Program-made: the position numbers and the translations under genes
Shown here: positions 1-6,499 of the stretch, piece after piece
Layout of the letters: each line of letters starts with the position of its first letter
Position numbering within the stretch: the stretch's first letter is position 1
Source of the DNA: an uncultured Lentisphaerota bacterium
GTDB taxonomy: Bacteria; Verrucomicrobiota; Kiritimatiellia; CAIQIC01
Length of the DNA stretch: 40,240 bases
Direction of reading: 5' to 3'
NCBI GenBank assembly: GCA_903912445.1
Contig: CAIWHP010000050.1
Coordinates: 1-40,240, forward strand
Notes under the pieces: model-generated
What the model saw: the letters and a program-made list of their open reading frames with translations, nothing else
Told to the model about the DNA's origin: nothing
Database searches by the model: none

Positions 1-933
1 GGCGAACTGGCCGCGCGCATGGAGGTGGCGCTCCCGCGCAGCGACGACCACCTGCGGACCTTCTTTCATCTGCGCTACGACGTGCGCCGCCCGCTGCAGT
101 TCCAACGGCTCGCCTTTTTCCAGCTGGGCGCCGATTACTACAACGACGTACCCGCGCGCCGCGTCGCGCTCGGCGACGCAGGCGGCCTGCGCGAGGAATG
201 GGAACCGCAGCGCGCCAAGGATGTGTTCGACCGCGCCGCCTTGCCGCTGACCGGCGCACAGCCGTGGTTCTCCATCCACGGCGTCGAGCGCGCGGCGCTC
301 AAAAAAGGTCACGCCGACGCCAGCCGCGGACTCATCGTCCGTTCATGGCGGGCGGTGCTCGGCGGCCAGCCGGTGCCGCAGCCACACGCCGCCTTTTTCT
401 GCACCGAGTGGGGCAAAGGCAATCACCGCACCGTGGTCGAACTCGCCCCGCCGCCCGGGCTCAAAGAACTGGTCCCCGGCGATTATGTGGAAGCCGACCT
501 GGAGCTGGTTGTCTTCCCCGGCACCGCGGCCGCCTACTACGGGCCGGACCAAGTTTTCAAGGAAGCCCTGGCCCGCGATGCCGACACCTGGCGCATGGTC
601 CAGCGCGAGGCGGCGGGCCACGATCTGCAACCCGCCGCGCGCCGCGGCCGCATCTCGCAGTCCTATCCGTTGCGCATCGCCGTGGACGAACACCAGGCCG
701 CCGAGGTCTCGCTCCGCGGCGGGCTCGGTTATGTCCCGGTGACGTTCACCGGATTGACCGCGCCCGATGGCTATGAGCTCTGGGTGGATGACCAGCCGCT
801 CAAACAGGCGGTGCATGGCAACGATTTCTGGCAGACCGACTTTGACGTGGCCGCGCAACGCTGGCAGCAGACGTTTAACATCGCGCGCTCCACCAACCAG
901 GCCCACACAATCCGGTTGGAAAGAAAACGATGA
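1..933 (+). CDS. Hypothetical protein, 5' end outside window
   Basis: The reading frame is open from base 1, so the true start lies upstream; the first internal Met is at base 19. About 310 residues are visible. I do not recognise the family. The visible part is rich in aromatic residues and short beta-strand-like stretches, as in carbohydrate-active or carbohydrate-binding secreted proteins. The C-terminal 80 residues (around GYVPVTFTGL and FWQTDFDV) look like an all-beta domain. The stop overlaps the start of the next reading frame by 4 bases (ATGA), so the two were probably co-transcribed. That neighbour is a GH29 fucosidase remnant, which supports a polysaccharide-related role, but no function can be assigned. 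Confidence 0.7.
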   Translation, partial: GELAARMEVALPRSDDHLRTFFHLRYDVRRPLQFQRLAFFQLGADYYNDVPARRVALGDAGGLREEWEPQRAKDVFDRAALPLTGAQPWFSIHGVERAALKKGHADASRGLIVRSWRAVLGGQPVPQPHAAFFCTEWGKGNHRTVVELAPPPGLKELVPGDYVEADLELVVFPGTAAAYYGPDQVFKEALARDADTWRMVQREAAGHDLQPAARRGRISQSYPLRIAVDEHQAAEVSLRGGLGYVPVTFTGLTAPDGYELWVDDQPLKQAVHGNDFWQTDFDVAAQRWQQTFNIARSTNQAHTIRLERKR

Positions 934-1304
934 ACACGTTCCCGCTCCTCGCCCTGTTGCTGGCGCCGCTGGTCGCGGTGCAAGCAGCAGATAAAATAAA
1001 GCCGCCGCCATGGGAGATGGAAAGAATTGCTGTGCCGATTGCCGCGGGGCCGTGTACACCGGACTGGAAGTCGCTCGGCGATCAGTTCAAGTGTCCCGCG
1101 TGGTGGCGGCAGGCGAAGATCGGCATGTGGCTGCACTGGGGACCGCAGTCGGTGGGCGAGGATGGCGACTGGTATGCGAAGTGGATCTACATGCCGCAGC
1201 ACGCGTGAGGCGCCTACACGCGCGTCTATCCGCATCACCTCGAACGCATCGGCCATCCGGGCGAGTCCGGCTACAAGGACGCGCTGCTCAAAGCCCCGCC
1301 GTGA
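930..1304 (+). pseudogene. Broken alpha-L-fucosidase (GH29) N-terminal remnant
   Basis: The frame starts with a signal peptide (MNTFPLLALLLAPLVAVQAA). It continues with the typical GH29 N-terminal stretch CPAWWRQAKIGMWLHWGPQS followed by DGDWYAKWIYMPQHA. A TGA stop at 1206-1208 interrupts it. The same frame then resumes with GAYTRVYPHHLERIGHPGESGYKD, which is the expected GH29 continuation. The similarity ends near base 1280 and a second stop follows at 1302. GH29 enzymes are normally 400-500 residues, and the whole catalytic region with the Asp nucleophile is absent. The gene therefore has both an in-frame stop and a large 3' deletion. The visible 92-residue product would not be active. Confidence 0.85.
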
Positions 1305-1348
1305 GCTTTCAGTGCGGCGGTAGGGGCCGCGCGCTGATGTCGCGCTGA

Positions 1349-1377
1349 TTGCCAAGCTCCGGCAAAGCCGTTAGACT
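1349..1377 (+). promoter_or_regulatory. Probable sigma70-type promoter for pheT
   Basis: A -35 box TTGCCA (1349-1354, 5 of 6 consensus bases) is followed after exactly 17 bp by a -10 box TAGACT (1372-1377, 4 of 6). This predicts a transcript start near 1384. A ribosome-binding site (AGAAGGAAA) follows about 1391-1399, just before the pheT ATG at 1405. The promoter assignment is by inspection only. Confidence 0.5.
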
Positions 1378-1404
1378 GCCGCCGCTTTTCAGAAGGAAAC
1401 CGAC

Positions 1405-3864
1405 ATGCGTGTACCCATCAGTTGGCTGCAGGATTATGTGGAGTTCGCGGATTCGCCCCAGGGGTTGGCGGCGAAGCTGACGTTTTCCGGCCTGGAGGTC
1501 GAGGGCATCGAGACCATCGGCTGCGCCGCCCCCGGCGTGGTCGTCGGCGAAATCCTCGCCATCGAACGCCATCCCAACGCCGACAAGCTGACGCTTTGCA
1601 CGGTCAACCACGGCACGGGCCAGCTCGTGGTGGTCTGCGGCGCGCCGAATGTGCGGATTGGGCTCAAGGCCCCGTTCGCGCCGTCGGGCGTGACGCTGCC
1701 GAACGGGCTGACGCTGAAGAAGGCGAAGATCCGCGGCGTCTTTTCCGAAGGCATGCTCTGTGCGCCCGACGAGCTGGGCCTCTCCAAGGAACACGCCGGC
1801 CTGCTGGAACTCGACGCCCGGTGGGCGCCGGGCACGCCGATCGCCGAGGTTCTCGGCGCGCCGGAGACCGTGCTCGAGCTGGAAGTGACGCCCAACCGGC
1901 CCGACTGCCTGAGCCTGATCGGCATCGCGCGCGAGGTCGCCGCGCTCTACGGCACGCAGCTCCGCAAGCCGGAGCTCACGCTCGCCGAGGCCGGCCGGCC
2001 CGTCGCCGACTTGACGCGCGTCGCGGTCGAGGACGCCGCCGGCTGCCCGCGCTACACCGCGCGCATCCTGACCGGCGTGAAGATCGGCCCCTCGCCCGCG
2101 TGGATGCAGAAGCGTCTCGAGCTCGCCGGCATCCGCGCGATCAACAACGTCGTGGACATCACCAACTACGTCATGCTCGAGTGCGGCCACCCGCTGCACG
2201 CGTTCGACCAGGCGCTGCTTGCGGAAGGCCGCATCGTCGTCCGCCGCGCGCAGGCCGGGGAGAAGATGAAGACGCTCGACGGGCTCGAGCGCGAGCTGAC
2301 GCCGGCCACGCTGGTCATCGCCGATGCCGCGCAGCCCGTCGCGCTCGCCGGCGTCATGGGTGGCGGCAACAGCGAGATCCGCGCCACGACCGCGACCGTG
2401 CTGCTGGAGAGCGCCACGTTCAAGCCGGCCGATATCCGCGCCACCGCGCGCCGGCTTGGAATCTCCACGGAATCGTCCTACCGCTTCGAGCGGGGCGTGG
2501 ATGCCGCCACCGTCGAGTGGGCCAGCCGCCGCGCCGCGATGCTGATGCAGGAATTTGCCGGCGCGACCTGCGCACCGGGCGTCCTCGACATCGCCGCGCC
2601 CGCCGCCGCGCCGCGCAAGTTGCGCTGCCGCTTCGACTATGTCCGCACACGCACCGGCGTCGCGATCTCCGACGAAAAAATCACGGCGATTTTCCAAGGC
2701 TTGGAAATGTCCGTCCAAGCATTGGAAGCCGGCGTCTGCGAAGTCACGGTTCCTTCCTTCCGCGGCGACCTGGAGCGCGAGATCGACCTCGTCGAGGAAG
2801 TCGCGCGCATCAACGGGCTCGATCAAATCCCCGCGCCCAGCCCGCGCGCGATCGTGGTGGCCGGCGTGGACGACCGTCCCGCGCAGGCGGTGGCCGCCTG
2901 CCGCCGCGCGCTCGTCGGGCTCGGCCTGCGCGAGACGATGAACTACAGCTTCCTCTCCGAGAAATTGCTCAACCTGTTCGATCCGGCGGCCGCGCCGCGC
3001 CGCGTCGTGATTCCGAACCCGGTCAGCGCCGACCAGGCCATCCTGCGTGACTCGCTCGTGCCGCAGATGGTCGAGACGCTCGGCCGCAACCACGCACGCC
3101 AGATCGCGGAAGCCGCCCTGTTCGAGATCGGCCGCGTGTTTTGGAAGGAAGGCAGCGCGGGCGGGGCTGAACCCGGCGCCACAACAGCCGGCACCCGTCC
3201 CCCGGCCCTCGACACGTTCCGCGAGGAAGACCGGCTCGTCATCGGCCTGCTGGGGCCGGTGGGCCGCACGGGCCTCGACAAGCACCTGCCGGTCAAGAGC
3301 GAAGAAATTTTCCTGTGGCTCAAGGGCCTCTGGGAAGCGCTCGCCGCCGCGCTCAACCTGAAGAAGGCCGGCTGTCGCGCCGCGGAGCGGCCGTGGGCCG
3401 AGCCGGGCAGCACGGTCGGCCTGTTCGTCGCGGGTGTCGAGGTCGGTGCGCTGGGCCTGGTCCAGCACACCGCCGCCCGCGAGTGGCGGCTGACCGCGCC
3501 GGTGGCGGTGCTGGAGGCGCAGCTGGCGCCCTTGCTTGCGCAGGTCTTCGCGGTCCCGCGCGCCGCGGCCATCGCGCCGTTTCCGGCGGTGCGCCGCGAC
3601 ATGGCCCTCGTCGCGCCCGACGCGCTCAAGCACGAGGAGGTGGTGCGCGTCGTCCGCCGCGCCGCGCCGCCGGAACTGGAAAACGTGGAATTGTTCGATA
3701 TCTTCCATGGCGGCAGCCTCGGCGCGGGGCGCAAGAGCATGGCCTATGCCTGCACCTACCGCGCGGGCGATCGTACCTTGACAGACGAGGACGCCAACCG
3801 GTACCATGCTGGCGTCAAAGAAGCCGTGAAGCGCGAGCTGAACGTGGACATCCGTGAAGGCTGA
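1405..3864 (+). CDS. pheT: Phenylalanine--tRNA ligase beta subunit
   Basis: This 819-residue protein is the beta chain of the cytoplasmic alpha2-beta2 enzyme that charges tRNA-Phe. The N-terminus MRVPISWLQDYV is typical. An EMAP-like tRNA-binding domain follows (about 40-150, PGVVVGEILAIERHPNADKL). The B3/B4 editing region comes next, with NNVVDITNYVMLECGHPLHAFD and a later ESSYRFERGVD. The B5 domain follows (VTVPSFRGDLEREIDLVEEVARING), then the catalytic-like core. The C-terminal FDX-ACB anticodon-binding domain ends RTLTDEDANRYHAGVKEAVKREL. Length fits the family (about 800). The alpha-subunit gene pheS is not adjacent, whereas many bacteria have pheST together. A pair of 17-bp palindromes lies inside the B5 coding region without changing its expected length. 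Confidence 0.97.
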   Translation: MRVPISWLQDYVEFADSPQGLAAKLTFSGLEVEGIETIGCAAPGVVVGEILAIERHPNADKLTLCTVNHGTGQLVVVCGAPNVRIGLKAPFAPSGVTLPNGLTLKKAKIRGVFSEGMLCAPDELGLSKEHAGLLELDARWAPGTPIAEVLGAPETVLELEVTPNRPDCLSLIGIAREVAALYGTQLRKPELTLAEAGRPVADLTRVAVEDAAGCPRYTARILTGVKIGPSPAWMQKRLELAGIRAINNVVDITNYVMLECGHPLHAFDQALLAEGRIVVRRAQAGEKMKTLDGLERELTPATLVIADAAQPVALAGVMGGGNSEIRATTATVLLESATFKPADIRATARRLGISTESSYRFERGVDAATVEWASRRAAMLMQEFAGATCAPGVLDIAAPAAAPRKLRCRFDYVRTRTGVAISDEKITAIFQGLEMSVQALEAGVCEVTVPSFRGDLEREIDLVEEVARINGLDQIPAPSPRAIVVAGVDDRPAQAVAACRRALVGLGLRETMNYSFLSEKLLNLFDPAAAPRRVVIPNPVSADQAILRDSLVPQMVETLGRNHARQIAEAALFEIGRVFWKEGSAGGAEPGATTAGTRPPALDTFREEDRLVIGLLGPVGRTGLDKHLPVKSEEIFLWLKGLWEALAAALNLKKAGCRAAERPWAEPGSTVGLFVAGVEVGALGLVQHTAAREWRLTAPVAVLEAQLAPLLAQVFAVPRAAAIAPFPAVRRDMALVAPDALKHEEVVRVVRRAAPPELENVELFDIFHGGSLGAGRKSMAYACTYRAGDRTLTDEDANRYHAGVKEAVKRELNVDIREG
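2691..2728. repeat. Palindrome pair A, inside pheT
   Basis: Unit 1 is TTTCCAAGGCTTGGAAA (2691-2707), with perfect 7-bp arms around a 3-nt centre. Unit 2 (2712-2728) has the core TCCAAGCATTGGA, with 5-bp arms and a 3-nt centre. The unit starts are 21 bp apart, close to two helical turns. In pheT they encode FQGLEM and VQALE in the B5 domain. They belong to the same family as the pairs at 6373 and 17645 and the array at 35077. Confidence 0.7.
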
Positions 3865-3911
3865 CGCAGGCGGCAGACGGTGGAAAAACTTTAACAAGGC
3901 AGCTAAGTCCC

Positions 3912-4112
3912 ATGCTGATGACATGGATTGAAATGTTGGTACTGATCTTCGCCCTCGGCGGCGTGGCGGTGACGGCACTGCCCGGGCCGCGGCGCGTGCG
4001 GGTCAGGGCAGCGGGCCGGCTCATCCCCGGCCGCCGGGCGGAGCCGCTTGCGTGTGGCGGCGCTAGGCCGTATGTTCCCCCCGGTAACCGTTCTTTTCCA
4101 GATGGGATATGA
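3912..4112 (+). CDS. Possible small membrane protein (weak)
   Basis: This is a 66-residue frame downstream of pheT. Residues 1-22 are hydrophobic and could form one membrane segment, followed by an Arg-rich tail. A weak AAGG lies about 15 bases before the ATG. The 3' end overlaps the probable -10 box of the 6S RNA gene. No family is recognised, and in a high-GC genome a chance frame of this length is plausible. It is listed because it is the only start-to-stop frame on the plus strand in this 580-base interval that looks at all protein-like. Confidence 0.2.
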   Translation: MLMTWIEMLVLIFALGGVAVTALPGPRRVRVRAAGRLIPGRRAEPLACGGARPYVPPGNRSFPDGI

Positions 4113-4139
4113 TTTTCCCTGAAGCTGCGGCTTCAGGGC
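4108..4139 (+). promoter_or_regulatory. Probable -10 box and leader hairpin before 6S RNA
   Basis: TATGAT (4108-4113) matches the -10 consensus in 5 of 6 positions; no convincing -35 box is visible at the expected spacing. Immediately downstream is a perfect hairpin (4118-4139) with 9-bp arms CCCTGAAGC and GCTTCAGGG around a TGCG loop. No T-run follows, so it is unlikely to be an intrinsic terminator. It would lie at the very 5' end of a transcript starting near 4120, just ahead of the 6S RNA fold. Confidence 0.45.
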
Positions 4140-4325
4140 GAAGATACCCTGCCTTGTGCGTGACGGGGCCGATTCTTCTGACCCTACATGGTTAATTCCA
4201 TTGGGAGCTCAGCGTCCGGTGGCGGCAGCCAGCTTCATTGCTAGCTTAACCCATTGGCAGAGCACCCACCTTGTAAAACAAGGTTCAGAAGACCAATGCC
4301 CTAGACGGCAAGGCGGGGTTTTTTT
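4140..4325 (+). ncRNA. ssrS: 6S RNA
   Basis: 6S RNA mimics an open promoter and binds sigma70-type RNA polymerase holoenzyme. The fold can be drawn by eye. A closing stem pairs 4146-4156 with 4309-4319 (11 bp, one U-G). Then 4165-4169 pairs with 4298-4302, and 4174-4183 pairs with 4282-4292 (one bulged U). A large central bubble follows. Its 3' strand carries the typical small hairpin CCTTGT-AAA-ACAAGG (4269-4283), and its 5' strand carries ATGG/CCAT (4188-4201). The apical arm pairs 4202-4209 with 4243-4253. Seven T residues (4319-4325) follow the closing stem and probably end the transcript. Length (about 185) fits the family. The location just before rarA and the 5-formyl-THF cyclo-ligase gene agrees with the known 6S RNA-ygfA linkage in Proteobacteria. 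Confidence 0.85.
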
Positions 4326-4408
4326 GCAGCAGGGGAAGGCGCAGGGTTGAGGGTGGATGGATGTTGGCTGCGGGCCTGAAGAGTGGCTCCTGCCGTCGAA
4401 TGCTTCCG

Positions 4409-4437
4409 TTCACCATTCTCCCTTCACCATTTACCAT
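4409..4437. repeat. Low-complexity CACCAT-type tract before rarA
   Basis: This is a pyrimidine-rich degenerate tandem tract built on the word TTCACCATT (TTCACCATTC, TCCCTTCACCATT, TACCAT). It lies directly upstream of the rarA start at 4448 and leaves little room for a ribosome-binding site. Similar low-complexity tracts sit at gene ends at 32773-32811 and 35203-35246. Confidence 0.5.
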
Positions 4438-4447
4438 CGGTTTTCTT

Positions 4448-5791
4448 ATGGATCTGTTCGGCAAAGAGAGCGGTGTGAAGGAGTCTTCCGCGCAGCCGCT
4501 GGCGGCGCGGATGCGCCCGCGCACCTTGGAGGACGTGGTGGGGCAGGAGCATATCCTCGGCCCCGGCAAGCTGCTCCGGCGCGCCATCGAGGCCGACCGC
4601 CTCGGCAGCGTCATCCTCTACGGGCCGCCCGGCTGCGGCAAGACCACGCTCGCCGAGGTCATCGCGAACGTCTCCCACCGCCTTTTCGAGCGGACCAGCG
4701 GCGTCCTCGCCGGCGTCGAGGTGCTGCGCGACCTGCTGAAAAAAGCGCAGGCCGAGAAGCGCAACCGGGGCCGCGAGACCATCCTCTTCATTGACGAGAT
4801 CCACCGCTTCAACAAGTCGCAGCAGGACGTGCTGCTACCCTACCTCGAGGAAGGCGCCTGCACGCTGATCGGCGCGACGACGCACAACCCGTTCTTCTTC
4901 ATCAACAGCCCGCTGACCTCGCGCTCGCAGATCTTCGAGCTGGAGCCGCTGCACGAGGCCGCGGTGGTCGCGCTGCTGGAGCGCGCGCTGGCCAGCGCCG
5001 AGGGGCTCGGCGCGCTGCAGGTGCAGGCGGACCGGGACGCGCTCGAGCATCTCGCCCGCGTGTGCGAGGGCGATGCGCGCCGCGCGCTCAACGCGCTGGA
5101 GATCGCCGCGCTGACCACGCCGCCGGACGCGGCGGGCGTCATCCACCTGACGCGCGCGATCACCGAGGAATCCATCCAGAAGAAGGCCGTCGTCTACGAC
5201 CATGACGAGGATGGGCACTACGACACGATCTCCGCCTTCATCAAGAGCGTGCGCGGCAGCGATCCGCACGCCGCGATCTACTGGTTGGCCAAGATGCTCT
5301 ACGCGGGCGAGGATCCGCGCTTCGTCGCGCGCCGGCTGATCATCCTCGCCAGCGAGGACATCGGCAACGCCGACCCGCGCGCGCTGACCGTGGCCACCAG
5401 CGCGCTGGCGGGCGTCGAGTTTGTCGGCATGCCGGAGGCGCGCATCATCCTGGCGCAGGCGACGACCTACCTGGCCACCGCACCCAAGAGCAACGCCTCC
5501 TATCTCGCGATCGATGCCGCAATGGCCGATGTCAAAGATGGCCGGGTCCTGCCGGTGCCGCGCCCGCTGCGCAGCACCGGCTCCAAAAAGGCGGCCGCGG
5601 CATTCGGCCACACCGGCTATAAATATGCCCATGCGGGCGAGGGCCATTTTGTAGACCAGGAATATGTGCCGACGAGCAAGGTTTATTACGCGCCGACCGA
5701 CCAAGGTTACGAAGAAACGATTGCCAAGCGCCTGGCGCACTGGGAATCGCTGAGGAAAGCACCACGAAAACAACCAGCGCAGAGCCCTTGA
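4448..5791 (+). CDS. rarA: Replication-associated recombination protein A (AAA+ ATPase)
   Basis: RarA (MgsA) is a clamp-loader-like AAA+ ATPase that acts at stalled replication forks. The protein is 447 residues from the ATG at 4448, a usual length for the family. The N-terminus MDLFGKES and LAARMRPRTLEDVVGQEHILGPGKLL are typical. Walker A is GPPGCGKTT (59-67), Walker B is ILFIDEIHRFNKSQQD, and sensor 1 is LIGATTHNPFF. The C-terminal tetramerisation region includes YDHDEDGHYDTISAFIKSVRGSDPHAAIYWLAKML and ASEDIGNADPRAL. The frame is open upstream to 4361, but that part is the low-complexity tract and 6S flank, so 4448 is preferred. No clear Shine-Dalgarno is visible. The stop overlaps the next start (TTGA). 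Confidence 0.96.
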   Translation: MDLFGKESGVKESSAQPLAARMRPRTLEDVVGQEHILGPGKLLRRAIEADRLGSVILYGPPGCGKTTLAEVIANVSHRLFERTSGVLAGVEVLRDLLKKAQAEKRNRGRETILFIDEIHRFNKSQQDVLLPYLEEGACTLIGATTHNPFFFINSPLTSRSQIFELEPLHEAAVVALLERALASAEGLGALQVQADRDALEHLARVCEGDARRALNALEIAALTTPPDAAGVIHLTRAITEESIQKKAVVYDHDEDGHYDTISAFIKSVRGSDPHAAIYWLAKMLYAGEDPRFVARRLIILASEDIGNADPRALTVATSALAGVEFVGMPEARIILAQATTYLATAPKSNASYLAIDAAMADVKDGRVLPVPRPLRSTGSKKAAAAFGHTGYKYAHAGEGHFVDQEYVPTSKVYYAPTDQGYEETIAKRLAHWESLRKAPRKQPAQSP

Positions 5792-6363
5792 AGCAAACCC
5801 TCCGGGCCGAGGCGCGCGCGTTGCGCGCGCGGCTGAAGCCGGGGGACATCGCCGCGTGGAGCGAGCAGATTGCCGCACGCGTCCAGACGCTGGACGCTTT
5901 CCGCCGCGCCAGGGTGGTGGCCTGCTATCTGGCGCTGCCCCAGGAGGTGCAGACCGCGCCGCTGCTGGCCGCCTGCCGGCGGCTGGGCCAGCGTGTCTGC
6001 GTGCCGGCCTTTTATTATCGCGCCGCCTGCTACCGGCTGGCCTGGCTGACGGCGAACGACGTGCTGTGCGCCGGGCGCTGGCAGGTGCCGGAGCCACTCG
6101 AGCCGGTCTGGCTCGAGCCATCGATGGCCGTGGATGTGGTGATCGCGCCGGGACTGGCGTTCGATACCGCGGGCCGGCGGCTCGGCCACGGCAGCGGCGG
6201 GTTCGACCGGCTGCTGGAAAAGGTGCCGGCGTTCACGGTCGGGCTGGCGTTCGCGGCGCAGCTGGTCCGGCGCGTGCCGGTGGCGGCGCACGATATCCCG
6301 ATGGATGCCGTGGTGACGGAACAAGAACTTTATCTCCGCGCGCAGCGGGTCGCGCGGACCTGA
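5788..6363 (+). CDS. ygfA: 5-formyltetrahydrofolate cyclo-ligase
   Basis: The enzyme (MTHFS) converts 5-formyl-THF to 5,10-methenyl-THF using ATP in the cytoplasm, recycling folate. The protein has 191 residues and starts with TTG, overlapping the rarA stop by 4 bases, which implies translational coupling. The diagnostic motif VVIAPGLAFDTAGRRLGHGSGGFDRLL (about 112-138) matches the family's PG-AFD-G-RLG-G-G-DR signature. Its second Gly/Tyr positions vary (GSGGFDR in place of GGGYYDR). The N-terminal RAEARALRARL basic helix is also typical. Linkage with 6S RNA upstream parallels the ssrS-ygfA arrangement of Proteobacteria. Confidence 0.93.
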   Translation: MKQTLRAEARALRARLKPGDIAAWSEQIAARVQTLDAFRRARVVACYLALPQEVQTAPLLAACRRLGQRVCVPAFYYRAACYRLAWLTANDVLCAGRWQVPEPLEPVWLEPSMAVDVVIAPGLAFDTAGRRLGHGSGGFDRLLEKVPAFTVGLAFAAQLVRRVPVAAHDIPMDAVVTEQELYLRAQRVART

Positions 6364-6372
6364 AACAGAAAG

Positions 6373-6421
6373 TTTCCGGGGCTTGGAAAGAAGACCGTCC
6401 GGGGTTTCCAAGCCTGGGAAA
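6373..6421. repeat. Palindrome pair B, between ygfA and rny
   Basis: The two 17-bp units are TTTCCGGGGCTTGGAAA (6373-6389) and TTTCCAAGCCTGGGAAA (6405-6421). Their starts are 32 bp apart. The outer TTTCC/GGAAA arms are perfect in both, and the 7-nt centre varies. The pair begins 10 bases after the ygfA stop. Confidence 0.7.
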
Positions 6422-6473
6422 CCTGGCGCAAAGCCCGGCGCCGGACCGGCCTGAACAACGGACGGATTTGAAC

Positions 6474-6490
6474 CCGGGGCGCGGCCCCGG
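6474..6490 (+). promoter_or_regulatory. Strong hairpin just before the rny start
   Basis: A perfect 7-bp GC hairpin has arms CCGGGGC and GCCCCGG with a GCG loop. It ends 9 bases before the rny ATG at 6500. It would sit on or next to the ribosome-binding region (GGCGGTGA) and could lower translation or serve as an RNase site. This role is inferred from position alone. Confidence 0.35.
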
Positions 6491-6499
6491 CGGTGAAAC

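Noticed and set aside
1309-3978. 889-codon open frame on the minus strand opposite pheT
   Set aside because: The plus strand carries all conserved PheT motifs. The antisense product is Arg/Ala/Gly-rich with no family features, as expected in GC-rich DNA.
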